DNA of 64,000 nucleotides from Fratercula arctica (taxonomy: Eukaryota; Chordata; Aves; Charadriiformes; Alcidae): positions 2,540,100 to 2,604,099 of the forward strand of contig CANTUZ010000025.1 in NCBI GenBank assembly GCA_947846985.1. Direction: 5' to 3'. The position numbers and the translations under genes are program-made. The notes below the pieces were generated by a model that had not been told where the DNA came from, made no database searches, and saw only the letters and a list, made by a program, of their open reading frames with translations. Below, piece by piece: positions 24,310 to 37,205 of this stretch (its first letter is position 1; every line of letters begins with the position of its first letter).

Positions 24310-25678
24310 TAAAACTAACGTTTTTATCCCACTTCCCTGTCAAACCCCATTTTAACATTGGTAAATGCAGTGATCTCCAGTTGTCTTACAGAGATCGGAG
24401 TGTCTGAAATCTGCATTGCCAAATTCTTAGCATTGAATGAATTTATATTTCTCTGAAGTCTGTTGTAGGAAATACTGTATTTTTGCCATGCTGACATTAT
24501 TCCAAAGATGGAAAGAAGAAGATGAGATTAGAAACCTGTGGGTTGTAAACATTTGAATTACTGATAAACTTCCTATAGGCAAAAATGGTCCAACCATGTA
24601 AATTAGGAATAAGTTATGAGAGTTCAAATTAGAGTATATCAGAAAAGGCTAGTATATTCAAGTGTAACACATAGAACTGCTTACTTAGACCTGTAGATTC
24701 TTAACTCAGTTCCATATTTGGTTTGTAGGGCCGTTAGAAATAACTAGCGAAAGAGAACTTTAATAGGTATATTTTGTATAAATGGGTATTCTACAAGTAG
24801 TATTGTTCATTGTCTACATTGTAACCAGTTAATTTAAGCCTTTGAAAATCTACTTTGTATGTTATTAAATATTTCTATCCCTGTCAGAGAGACTAGTTGA
24901 TAACTGAACAAATTTATGAAAAAAATAAAAATAAGTGATAATTAAGTAATAATTTGTCATTTCTGTGACCCCTAAATTCCTTTCCTGTCCCAGAGGATGA
25001 GTAAGATGGCCCTAATAGCCCATTTCCATCTCTAATTTTCATGGTGTGAATGATCTTACTATCAGCTATAAGAAAAAGAGTCTCGGAGGTTTCATGTGCT
25101 TGTATATAAACGGATTGCTGTAGCTAATGTTCCTGACAATTTAACTTTGCATAGTTTGGACATCAAAAATATATACCATTTAAAATGTTAATATATGCAT
25201 TGCTTAAAAGCAATGCTCTACATGTGGTAATAAAAGCCAATATATAATAAATGGCCAATTTTGAAATGACTGACATAAAAAATATTCCTTATAGATAGAG
25301 GGGACTCTATCTATCTCCAAGACAGCTGTACATTTTGTTAAGAATATATTTTTAACAGAGGAAATGGCCTGTGCTTCCAAAGTAAAGCTGTAGCTTCTCC
25401 TGGACCAGAAATACAGTAGGCTAGCCATGTACCAGGCACAGATTTACCAAGGCAACTAAGAGGGTTGTAGATTTCCCGTTAAGATCGCTGGGTGCTGTGA
25501 GTGCAGTAGTATCTGTATATATATCCCCCCTACATCCATCAATATCTTTATTTACATTCATCCCAGGCTATGAAAATGCAAAGTAAAAAAATGTTCATGC
25601 TCTATAATGCTTTCATCATATAAAGTGGTTTTTGTGCTCATAGATTGACTATAATAGTTTTGTCTCTATTTGTTGTAG

Positions 25679-25732
25679 AAGGCAGAAGAAAATGCAGAAG
25701 GAATGGGAGCTGGTCTTGGTCCTGATGGAGAG
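25679..25732 (+). CDS. SMARCA2: SMARCA2 exon e (18-codon linker exon)
   Basis: Acceptor tgttgtag, 18 codons reading KAEENAEGMGAGLGPDGE, donor gtgtga. It links the basic tail to the BRK domain. Mammals have GGES where this copy has GMGAG-type sequence (from memory), so the centre of this small exon has diverged while both ends are conserved. Confidence 0.93.
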
Positions 25733-26112
25733 GTGTGAATTTTACAAGCCTTTTTAGTTTGTGGTGTTGGTTGGCTTGTTTAATTTTCCCAGAACTTGTT
25801 ATAACTTATAGTGACAGTAAAAGATTAAAGTGTATGCCAGACATCTGATCTCTTTGTTCAGTTAGTACTCTGTAGGGCTTTTGCATGTGACTAAGAGCCA
25901 CGTACACACTCAGAAAGAGTGCAAAAATGAAACTGATTTGGGGAAATTAGTTTAAAAGGTGCCTACACATTTGGAATCTCTAAGGTCGAGGTTAGCAAGT
26001 GTGCATGCTAAGGTCCCCATGAGACACACACAGAGATCACAATATTAATCAATTCAGTCTTATTTGAAAGAAAAGAAAATACGATAAAACAAATGTACAA
26101 GCATACATATTT

Positions 26113-27726
26113 TAGAATAGAGTACAACAGAACAGAATAGTTCAGTTGGAAGGGGCCTACAATGATCATCTAGTCCAACTGCCTGACCACTTCAGGGATG
26201 ACCAAAAGCTAAAGCATGTTATTAAGGGCATTGTCCAAATGTCTCTTAAACACTGACAGGCATGGGACATCGACCTCCTCTCTAGGAAGCCTGTTCCAGT
26301 GTTTGACCACCCTCTCGGTAAAGAAATACTTCCAAATGTCCAGTCTAAACCTCCCCTGACACAGCGTTGAACCATTCCCCTGTGTCCTGTCACTGGATCC
26401 CAGGGAGAAGAGCTCAGCACCTCCCTCTCCACTGCCCCTCCTTAGGAAGCTGTAGAGAGCAATGAGGTCACCCCTCAGCCTCCTTTTCTCCAAACTACAC
26501 AAACCCGGAGTCCTTAGCCACTCCTCATAGGACATGACTTCCAGCCCTTTCACCAGCTTTGTTGCCCTCCTCTGGATGCATTCGAGTACCTTAACATCCT
26601 TCTTAAATTGTGGGGCCCAGAACTGCACACAGTACTCAAGGTGAGGCCGCACCAACACTGAATACAGTGGGATCATCACCTCTCCTGACCAGCTGGTTAT
26701 GCTGTGTTTGATGCACCCCAGGATGTGGTTTGCCCTCTTGGCTGCCAGGGCACACTGCTGACTCACACTGAGCCTGCTGTCAACCAGCACCCCCAGATCC
26801 CTTTCTGCAGGACTGCTCTCCAGCCACTCCTCTCCCAGTCTATACTAGTGTTCAGCATTACTCCCTCCCAGGTGCAGAATCCAGCACTTGTTCTTGCTAA
26901 ATTTCATTTCGCTGATGATTGCCCAATGCTCCAATCTATCCAGATCCCTCTGCAAGGCCTTTTGTCCCTCGAGAGAGTCAACAGCACCTCCCAGTTTTGT
27001 ATCCTCAGCAAACTTGCTAATAGTGCATTCAACTCCTGCATCTAGAACATTGATAAAAATATTGAAGAAATCTGACCCTAGAATTGAGCCCTGAGAAACA
27101 CTGCTGGTGACTGGCTGCCAGGCAGTTTTTTTTTCCTGGAATTTCAACATGTCCAGAACTGGCCTTGAACCCTGAGGAACATCACTGGTGACTAGTCACC
27201 AGCCAATGTAGCCCCATTCACTACAACCCTTTGAGCCCTGCCATTCAGCGCACCATCTACCTGCTCATCTCACAGTTGGACAACTTGTCAGAAGGATGCT
27301 GTGAGGGACAGTACCAAAAGTCTTTCTGAAATCTAGAAAAACTACATCCACCACCTTCCCTTCATCCACAAAGTGGGTGACCTTATCATAGAAGGATATT
27401 AAATTAGTTAAACAGGACTTTCCCTTTGTGAACCCATGTTGACTGTGCCTGATGATTGCGTTGTTCTTTAAGTGTCTTTCAATAGCACCCAGTATGATCT
27501 TCTCCATATTTTTTCCATGTACTGAGGTTAATCTAACAGGTCTGTAGTTTTCTGGGTCGTCCCTCACGCCCTTCTTGTAAATTGGAATAATGTTGGCTAG
27601 CTTCCAGTCAGCAGGGACCTCCCCAGACTCCCAAGGCCTTTGGTAGATGATTGAAAGGGGTCCTGCTTTAACATCCACTAACTCCTTCAGTACTCTATTT
27701 TGTTCCCTAATAGTAGTTTCTACTAT
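26113..27726 (-). repeat. CR1 copy E, minus
   Basis: Octamer-like tail at 26,113-26,140, then the C-terminal RT block ([51 protein letters not shown]) open for 193 codons. Further upstream are RT pieces SKFAEDTKL (FADD position altered) and WKLANIIPIYKKG with YRPVRLTSV and [12 protein letters not shown]. Around 27,060-27,260 two related segments are juxtaposed, suggesting rearrangement. Its 3' 638 bp are identical to the inverted copy at 44,521-45,158. Confidence 0.9.
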
Positions 27727-28864
27727 GAACAAAGTATCATATCTTCAGTTTGTCCTTTGTTAATTTAGCAACTCTCAATTTCATCAAATGGAGGCTATAT
27801 GCCCATGAATTCCTCTGACAAAAGGCCCCCACCAGAATCTGGAAGATTACCCAATTACAATTTAAAGCAATTTACAGCAAGGATGACTGACTAAAGACAG
27901 AAGTCTGAAAGCATCAGGAAAAGAGAAAGAAAGACTATGAGAGAGCGTGCGTGAGAGACAGAGCTTTGCTTTTTCATATGAGTAAAGTAAGAATTATACC
28001 TGTCCTTAAGTTTTGTGGAGTGTGGAGTCAAGGTCTCTGGTTTCAGGTTTGGACCTGCTTGCTTTCTTTCCTTTCTTCTTTTCTTCTGCTTCTCTCTCTC
28101 TCTGTTGCTATGTGCAGACCCCATATTTGTATGAAAAACTTATATTGATTCTTATGGAGTCTTGTTAGATTTACATGTGTTAACAAAAAGGATCTCTTAA
28201 AAGCTCTGTTTGGGGCAGTACAGTCAGAGAATAAAAGATGGCTGTTAATCCCGATCTGAGTCATGGGAGTGGTATATGGGTTCTCCTGGGAAGGAAAGAG
28301 AGATTCCAGAGAGGCATTACCTTGGAAATCCCACCCAGAGCAGCATCATCAAGAGATACCAGCTCTTCCTAGCTCTCTCTATATACTGAGAGTTGTCCAA
28401 AGAAGGAGTCTGTACTGTCATGTGTGGAAGGAGACCTGCATGATCATGCATTCTCATCCCATGCCCATCATAGGTATTGCTATCCCTGAAGTAGCACAGG
28501 AGAGGGTCCAATTGATTCAGAAGCCATCGATATTGACTACTAATCAAGCTCATTTACTCCTCTTCATTGCTCACAGCTCCTGCTTGATTTTCCCTTACGC
28601 ATGGCTGGGCAAACCTTACTGTTTAATATTTGCAGCTTCAGATCTGATCTGCTTCAGCCAGCATGACCGTGGGTCAGTGGTTTGCCTGGGCACAAGCTGG
28701 GAGCTTTGTGTTACAGTAGGAAGGAATTTGTAGGTCATATACCATTGCCATAGCTTTTTTTATAACCAGGAGAAAACCAATCTGGATTAACATTGTTGCT
28801 AACTTGTTTCTCTTCAAAGAGCTGAAGTCTACAACAAAGGTACTGAGTATGCTGAAAAATCCTT
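27727..28864. other. Unassigned segment between 21-bp direct repeats
   Basis: The 21-mer tttaacatccactaactcctt occurs at 27,667-27,687 (inside CR1 copy E) and again at 28,865-28,885. Between them are about 60 bp more CR1-like sequence and then unassigned DNA: a pyrimidine-rich tract (28,050-28,105), an AATAAA-like agaataaaag (28,228) and a 156-codon plus ORF (28,263-28,733) with no recognisable domain. I cannot name the element. Confidence 0.35.
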
Positions 28865-30107
28865 TTTAACATCCACTAACTCCTTTGTCAGCTTTGGCAG
28901 ACACTTAAAAATAAATGTTTTTCCTGAGATAAAAGTCCGTGTACAGTACATTACTTATTTTTCAAAATGCACCTGTAAACACAACAAATTATATCATCTC
29001 ATTACTAGAAAATACACTGTTGACATTGCACATCAATTCCCTTTCTGTCATAGGGTAAAATATACTGTCACAAAGGCTTCTCAGGATACCTGAAGGTACT
29101 TTGTCCCTCAGAAGCAACTGAAAATGAAGTTTTCCCATGTTGTTCTTTGAACAGTTAGCACTTTTTTTTTTTTTCAGTAGAATTGGAGGACATATGCTGC
29201 CTCATTAAGAGTTATAGTGTTATGCCCTTTTTTACTCATTTATGTGTAAACACAACTTGAAAATTCTGCTTATTAGTTTACTTAGTCTTATCTACACATG
29301 AAAGTAAGATCTTTGCTGGTGTAGTTAAAAAAGTACAGCCACATCCTTTAATGTATATACAGTTGCACCAGGAAAATGTACATATACTGCTGTAAAATAA
29401 TCATTTCTAGAAGGGGGAGTAAATTTTATACTCACTGTAAGTCATCTTTATACCTGTTCAAATTTTTTTTCCAATTTTGTGTTTATATATTTTGGGAAAA
29501 CGTTCTTTATTGTGCAAATTATTATTAAAAAGAAGATATTTAGCCAAAATAGTTTGTAAAGTAGAAAATCTGTGGTTTGAGCAGGCCAAAGAAGTATCAG
29601 AGACATAATTTTGTTCTGTTTTTCTTTTGTTAGAGCACCAGAGTAAGTGAAAGGGAGTCAAGACAGTGAATCTTTAACTAAGCCTTCTTTACTTTAGAAG
29701 TTAATTAAAATCTTATAGCTCCATTTCTTCATCCATAAAGAAAGAAATAGGCTGAAAGGTCAATGTTTTTTCACCTTACAAATCTCCATCAGTATAAACA
29801 GCAAGAGTGAAAGGACTGTAAGCATAATATACTTTCTCTCTTCTTTCAGAGAGGTCAAGTTACTTTTCCACACTGCTCTCATTCATTTACTTGGAATACT
29901 GCGATACATGTGTGAATATTAAATGTAGAGATATGTTACACACAGAAATACTGTGACTTAGTGTTGACTTGGTAGCAGTATGGGAAACTGAGGCTTCAGT
30001 AACACATTAACTTATTCAGAGTCATAACTTTGCAGTTGTGTTAGTTCATTAACTGTGGCAAACACAGGAAGACCAGTTATCTTATAAAATTTCATCTGAA
30101 TTTTTAG

Positions 30108-30239
<132 letters not shown>

Positions 30240-30439
30240 TAAGTAGCTAGCAAACCAATGGGGTATTTTTATTACTAGGGGGGTGTCAACTGTATTGTTA
30301 TTTTTAATGAAACTGTCTTTTTTATCTATTCCATTTTCCTTTTAATTTATTACTTGTAAGTTGAGTAGGAAATTTATTGAATCTATTCCATTCCTCCCTT
30401 TGTATTTCTAATTCGTATTCTTTTGTCTTCTCTGTACAG

Positions 30440-30500
30440 CTATGAAGTTGCTCCCAGGTCAGACAGTGAAGATGAAAGTGGTTCTGAATATGAGGAGGAG
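30440..30500 (+). CDS. SMARCA2: SMARCA2 exon g (end of BRK, acidic start)
   Basis: Acceptor gtacag. One base completes the split Gly, then 20 codons YEVAPRSDSEDESGSEYEEE and a gtaggt donor. It closes the BRK domain and opens the Ser/Asp/Glu-rich linker. The acidic part differs from the mammalian order of residues but keeps its charge. Confidence 0.94.
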
Positions 30501-31832
30501 GTAGGTATGCTTTTCTTCAAATTTTATTTTTAGTAGTGCAGTAGAGCAAACCCCACATTATTTTCCTGTATGTTCCTTTTTTCATAGGCTTGAAGAAAAG
30601 CAGTAGCAAATGTCTAATTGTTTTAAACAATGCAAACAGCAAAATACATCCTTTTTGCAGTGATGCTCATTGCATAGCATGTCTTTGATATGTGCTGTAA
30701 ATGCCTACCTGATAATCTGAATGAGGGGAAAAGAGAATTTGTTTTACTCTCATATCATCAGAGTAAAAATAATGAAATAATCATGAAAGAACAGACAAGA
30801 AGATTCTTATTTTAAAATACACCTCTGTAAAGGACGTATGGTGGCTCTGTGCTGAATAAAGTTAACAGCTTTCATCTTCTAGATGCGTCTTGTATCTGTT
30901 ATGTAATACTTTTCTAGAGAAAGCACTGCTTTCCTAGTCTTAACATTGAAGTATTGCCTGTTGAGAGGATGAGAAAAGACAAATTTTATTGATTGTGGTG
31001 TGATTCTGACTTGGGTGCTTTGAGTCAGTAAATGGCAAAGGTTTATTAGGATCATTTGCTAGAATACACCTTCATTTTTACAGCTCCACATCAGCATTTT
31101 GAAGCTTTCAGGGTCATTTTCTGTTTTTTTTTTCCTTGGTAATTCTTAAGTAGGGATGAAATAGGGCTAATGTAATAAGACAGCTAGGATATTTGTCTGC
31201 TTATATCATCTTTGATAGATGCAATATTATAGAGCAATATTTTACTCTGTTTAATTGTTAAGAATTTAAAATGTTCCACAACACCTTTTTTCTTCAAATG
31301 GTTCAAGCATTGTTAGAAAGCTCCCAGTAAAATCAGAAAAATTTACCCATTTGTCATACATTGCAACTATAGCTAGAAGCGAAACTATAAATAAAGATAA
31401 AAAATATAATCTGTTTTCAAAAAAATAATAAACCAGAAGCTTAAAACAGCATGAAAGCAGGAGCTCTTGCCAGTTTTTTAAGCTGTCTTACAGTATCGTG
31501 CATCTTGAATATGATATAAAAATATGCATAATATCAGTCTGCTCTATGAGCAGGATAGGTAGAGTAAGATTTTTATAAATGAGAACATTGAAGAGGAAAA
31601 CATTTTTTCTTAAAGTATTGTGACTTTCTATTAGTTAATCTATGTAAATTTTTTTTTGTTTTGTTGCAGTGTATCAAGATGGCTGTCAGTTGAACTTTTT
31701 GGTTCGGGTTCTTGTTGGTATAAAGCATTGTTCAATGAAAGCTGTTAATAAATATGTGAGTGTAAGCCAAAGTTACGACTGAGTAGCATTAGAGAGTATA
31801 ACATTTTCCTGTCCTTGTTCCTGCTTCTCTAG

Positions 31833-31933
31833 GATGATGAAGAAGAATCAAGTAGGTTAGAAGCAGATCAGAAGATACTTCTGGATCCTAACAGTGAGGA
31901 CGTTTCTGAGAAAGATGCTAAACAAATCATTGA
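31833..31933 (+). CDS. SMARCA2: SMARCA2 exon h (acidic linker)
   Basis: Acceptor tctctag, 33 codons plus two bases ([20 protein letters not shown] then [13 protein letters not shown]), donor gtgagc. It is the acidic linker before the helicase. KILLDPNSE is a SMARCA2 hallmark. The LEADQ portion differs from mammals, where a Gln-Glu-Thr-Glu-Glu series is expected (from memory). Confidence 0.94.
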
Positions 31934-32274
31934 GTGAGCTTTGGATTCTGCCTTTTTTTTTCTTTTTTTCTTTTTCTCTACTCCCTTCCTCTGCCCCTGA
32001 ATGGTGATTTCTTATCAGGGCTCTCAAAATTAGCTTGCTCTAGATTACCATGAGTGGCTGGTTGTTGTAGCGCCTGTGACATGCACCTGCAGAAGGGATA
32101 TGACCGCTTGGTAGTACTTGTGCAATACTTAAAAAGTAGCATGCATTCTTCTAAGGGCGAACTTCCCATAGCTGAGAATTTCTACTGCCTCTTTACTACT
32201 TGTATAAATGTGAACTATGTTGAAAAATATATGTATTTGTGGGGATTTACCTTTATTCTTTGTCTGCTTTCCAG

Positions 32275-32422
32275 GACAGCCAAACAAGATGTGGATGATG
32301 AATACAGTATGCAGTATAGTGCTAGAGGGTCTCAGTCCTACTACACTGTCGCTCATGCAATCATAGAGAGGGTGGAGAAGCAGTCTTCTCTTCTTATTAA
32401 TGGTACACTAAAACATTATCAG
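32275..32422 (+). CDS. SMARCA2: SMARCA2 exon i (pre-helicase)
   Basis: Acceptor tttccag. One base completes Glu, then 49 codons from [18 protein letters not shown] to NGTLKHYQ, donor gtaaga. It runs up to the first helicase lobe. [15 protein letters not shown] carries Ile and Ser where mammals have Ser and Ala (from memory). Confidence 0.96.
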
Positions 32423-32797
32423 GTAAGAAATATAGTTGGAGGTAGCTTAAGTAGTTCCAAACCCTTTTATTCAAAAAAATACCCTGCTCTACAGCTGACA
32501 GTTACATAATAATGGCCAGGCTCCTATATAATATACTTTTCATTGAGTAAAGTATGTTAAAGTGTTTAAGACTTGCCTTATCCTAGGTATTTAATTACAG
32601 TACTTAAAATGACAAACTTTGAAAATGCGGGCAGAAACACAAGAAATCTATTAGGTTAGAAATTGATGATCATGCATGTAGTCTTCTATCCCAGATCAAA
32701 TTTCATACATACCACTTGAATAACAACATCGACTTTCTATATATACCTGTAAACATCTCTCTTCATTGCAGACCAATAGTGTTTTAGTTTTGCTCTC

Positions 32798-33800
32798 TGT
32801 ATTGGGTTTGCATGGCAAGGTTTTGGTAGCAGGGGGGCTACAGGGGTGGCTTCTGTGAGAAGCTGCTAGAAGCTTCCCCTAAGTCCGATAGAGTCAATGC
32901 TGGACAGCTCCAAGATGGACCCACCACTGGCCAAGGCTGAGCCAGGCAGCAACGGTGGTTGCATGTCTGTGATAACATATTTAAGAAGGGAAAAAAGAAA
33001 CCTGCACAATTGCAGCTGCAGAGAGGAGTGAGAATATGTGAGAGAAACAGCTCTGCAGACACCAAGGTCAGTGAAGAAGGAGGGGTAGGAGGTGCTCCAG
33101 GCACCGGAGTAGAGATTCCCCTGCAGCCCCTGGTGAAGACCATGGTGAGGCAGGATGTCCTCCTGCAGCCTGTGGAGGTCCACAGTGGAGCAGATATCCA
33201 CCTGCAGCCTGTGGAGGACCCCACTCCGGAGCAGGTGGATGCTCCCAAAGGAGGCTGTGACCCTGTGGGAAACCCACACTGGAGCAGGCTCCTTGCAGGA
33301 CTTGTGACCTCCGTGGGGGACCCATGCTGGAGCAGTCTGTTCCTGAAGGACTGCATCCCATGGAAGGGACCCACGCTGGAGCAGTTCGTGAAGAACTGTA
33401 GCCTGTGGGAAGGACTCATTGGAAAACTTCATGGAGAACTGTCTCCCTCAGAAACAACGTGTGATGTGATGAACTGACTGCAACCCCCATTCCCCATCCC
33501 TCTGCGCCGCTGGGAGTGAACTTAAGCCCAGGAAGAAAGGAGGGGTGGGGGGAAGGTGTTTTTAAGATTTGGTTTTATTTCTCATTACCCTACTCTGATT
33601 TGATTGGTAATAAATTAAACTAATTTCCCCAAGTCAAGTCTGTTTTGCCCATGATGGTACTTGGTGAGTGATCTCTCCCTGTCCTTCTCTCGACCCATGA
33701 GCCTTTCATTATATTTTGTCTCCCCTGTCCAGCTGAGGAGGGGGAGTGATAGAGTGGCTTTGGTGGGCACCTGACATCCAGCCAGGGTCAGCCCACCACA
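32798..33800 (+). mobile_element. Solo LTR with internal reiterations, sense orientation
   Basis: Starts tgtattgggtttgcatggcaagg and ends cagcccaccaca; contains a sense AATAAA (ggtaataaattaaac, about 33,608). Flanks are ctctc and ctttc, an imperfect 5-bp duplication. It belongs to a common avian LTR family (recognised by its start). The middle carries repeated ggagcag units with about 40-55 bp spacing (33,187; 33,228; 33,281; 33,329; 33,378). Confidence 0.8.
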
Positions 33801-35284
33801 CTTTCCTTCCCATCAACCCAGTATTTGGATTTTTGCTCATTCTTTTCATTGATTATTTTTTAAATAATCCTTTTCTTTTAATATTTAAAAATTTAACAAT
33901 TTGAGCTTTTGGCACTTCAGCGTGGATCTCTAGTGATTGAATTGATAAAATTGTTTTATATACAGATTGTTACTGTTACAGATAAGGTGCATGCTTTTCC
34001 AGAGAGCTTTACAGCAGGCGTGTTGAAGCCTGGTTTTGGTTCTTGTCCTATCGCTTTGACTCTTATGCCCTTCAGTTTCCTCTAGATCTGATCCATTTTT
34101 TCTGCCTGACTTTCCTTCTCTTTTTTTTTTCTTTTTCACATGTTTTTCATTCTTGGCTTTAGTTAGGCTGCCTCTGCCTTCTGCACATCAGTACATGTCA
34201 GTGAAGGGGTGATTGATGATCCAGGAAAGAGCTTCTCTATTATCAGTTCTGCAGCCACTTGTAAGTGGGAAACAACTGCAGAAAAAGTTCTGCTTGACTG
34301 TTGTTGCCCTGAGTTCAGTAAAGACAGTCTTCAGAGAATTTAGTACCTAAATATAAATCAATCAGCATATGTGTGAAGCTGATAGATTGGCTGTATTATT
34401 TTGTATAAATTTTCATGGATACAATGGATTACTTTTGACATACAATGTTTTCCCCATACTTCTTAGCTGAACTTTCTCAGACCTGTTAATTTACTTCTCT
34501 CCCCATGCATGAGACTCATCAAACATCTGGATCATGGAAGTGGGAATGTGTCCAGATTACACTTGTATGGGATAATGTGATACGTACATGCATAGAAGGC
34601 TGTGTGACAAGAATGTAGTCACTGTGCTAGGATGCGATAGAGTGAGTGTGCCTTCTAGCTAGCCCAGCTAGGTAGATACTGCTTACTACACTGTTGTGGC
34701 TTCTTCCCAGCTCTGGGATTCTACATGCCAGGCATAGTTGGTCAGCGGACCTCTTCTGACACATGGAGTTGTGGACAGCAAACACTAAATGGGTGTGTAC
34801 TACAAGAGTTTCAAGATGCTAGTGATACAGTCAGGGGGTGTGAAGTGGAACCAAATGTGAGTCTTATGGCCAGTGCATGAGACTTGATAGGTTTGGTTTT
34901 GAGAAAGTTTTGGTTGAGGCAGAGATCTGACATAAAATTTTACTCCAAAGGTTTTAAATTTGACAGTGTCTAAATTAACAAATAGAATCTTTTTGTGGTA
35001 AGTGTTAAGAAACCTGAAGTATGGATGGCAGCGTTAGTCTGCCTACAGTACAAAAAAACTTCAGTAACTATAAAATATGACTTTGTAGCATGTGCCATAC
35101 TGGCCCTAAATAGCAGTGATGACTTTCATATAGATGTAAGTCATATCACCTTTTCCAAGACATATTTGCAACTGCATGCACATAGTACTGTGGAAGGAAA
35201 AACAGCATCTAAGTAGTAAGAGAAGTAAGAACCTCGCTTCTGTAATATTAGTACTACCTACCTCTGTGGATTTCAAATAATTGA

Positions 35285-35467
<183 letters not shown>

Positions 35468-36519
35468 TAAGTAAAGAAACTTATTCTACTATTAGTCTGT
35501 GTACTGTAGTTTGGTTTCTTAGCAACATATACTTTTTTCTCACGAGGCACATCTTGGAATTGCACTGAGCATGTACTCTGAATTTAGCCTGTGATTATTT
35601 CTTCCTAACTGATTGTCTAGCATTGGAAAAGTGACCAGATGGCTAATAAAAGCACTTTGTTTCATTAATTTTCCTGTTCATTCTGCTGACATGCTATATA
35701 GTATGTCCTACTTCACTGTTACTTACTCCTCACATTAGCCACAAAAGAGGAATGATACTCTTTTTTAAAATATTACATGCTTGTAGTTTTTCCCATTCTG
35801 GGAACCTTTCAAAGTTTCTAGAAGAAAGAAGCTGAAACTTGAGTGACTTCAGTTATTTTAAAACTCTTTCTTCCTTCTCTTCTCCCCCCATAAGATGCAT
35901 ATTAGACCAGGTTGGTGCTGCCTTGGCATGTCCAATGACTTCACAAACAAAAAGGTTATCTTCTGTTCCTATATCATACTGGCAAACACACTTTTACACA
36001 TTTTAAAGACTATTTATTGTGATCATAAAGCTGAAACCATACAGTGCAAAACCGAATCTGCCTAGTGGCAATAGTATATCATTACAGCTGAATACAGATG
36101 TATTTTATGGTAGACTTCATATATCTGAAAAGTTGCAGGCTCAATTTATGAGAGGCTATCAGCTTACAATGACACATAAGTCTTTCTGTGTAGGTAAATC
36201 TTCCCCTTAATATGTGTCAAAATACAAAGGTATACTTCAAATACTTTGCTGAATTGGTCTGAAAGGGACCCCTGAATATAAGGGTAAGAGACATTTTCCC
36301 CACTTTATTTCTATTTCCTCCCCTCCCAAATAAAGATACATATATCCTGATACAATATATTATGTGCTTCTTTTTAAATATACTGTTTATTATAGGGGGT
36401 GTAAGAAGTATGTTGAGAATCCAGCATTGTGGGAAACAGATGGCATAATTATGAAGTTTAAATTATTTTTTTAACAAATAATGAAATATATTACTTTTAC
36501 CTATTAATCTTGTATTTAG

Positions 36520-36586
36520 AACTTTATCCAACTGGACATACGAATTTGACAAATGGGCTCCTTCTGTGGTGAAAATACCTTACAAG
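36520..36586 (+). CDS. SMARCA2: SMARCA2 exon k (helicase lobe 1)
   Basis: Acceptor tatttag. One base completes Ser, then 22 codons [20 protein letters not shown] and YK, donor gtttga. It belongs to lobe 1 of the SNF2 helicase. The VVKIPYK end has Pro where both human SMARCA2 and SMARCA4 carry Ser (from memory). Confidence 0.94.
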
Positions 36587-37058
36587 GTTTGATTTATTTT
36601 TTTATATGAGCATAAAGCTGAAAGAATAAAGCATGAGAGTTAATCATCCCAAAATTGCTTGTAATTAACTGTAATTGCTTTTGGTTAGCGAAATGCAGAA
36701 TAAAATTGTTAAATACCATATTGCAAGGATTTGCTGAGAGCACTACAACTGATAAATACTGCACATTTTGTATACAGCTGAATATTTTGTTGTTTGGCTG
36801 CAGTTCCTATAAAGTTAAGCAATTAGTAAGTAGACTAGACTGCCGACTGCATGCTTCCATTCCCATATAAACAGAGCTTTACAGTCCAGCAGCTGGTTAG
36901 GGAAACTATTCTTGAAGGAGTATGGAATATATCAATGCATTTGGTATGATTTTGCAGGATTACGAGGTCATATATTGTCTCTTTCTCTGCTAATTCATGA
37001 CTGTACTGCATAGAAATATAGGTATATCTGTTTTCTTCATCCTTTGTCTCTCTTTTAG

Positions 37059-37205
<147 letters not shown>

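Noticed and set aside
28263..28733. 156-codon plus-strand ORF
   Set aside because: No recognisable domain, low-complexity hydrophobic tail, no splice context, inside an unassigned repeat-like segment.
32838..33477. Overlapping ORFs of 170-190 codons on both strands
   Set aside because: They lie in a solo LTR whose internal reiterations keep several frames open by chance.
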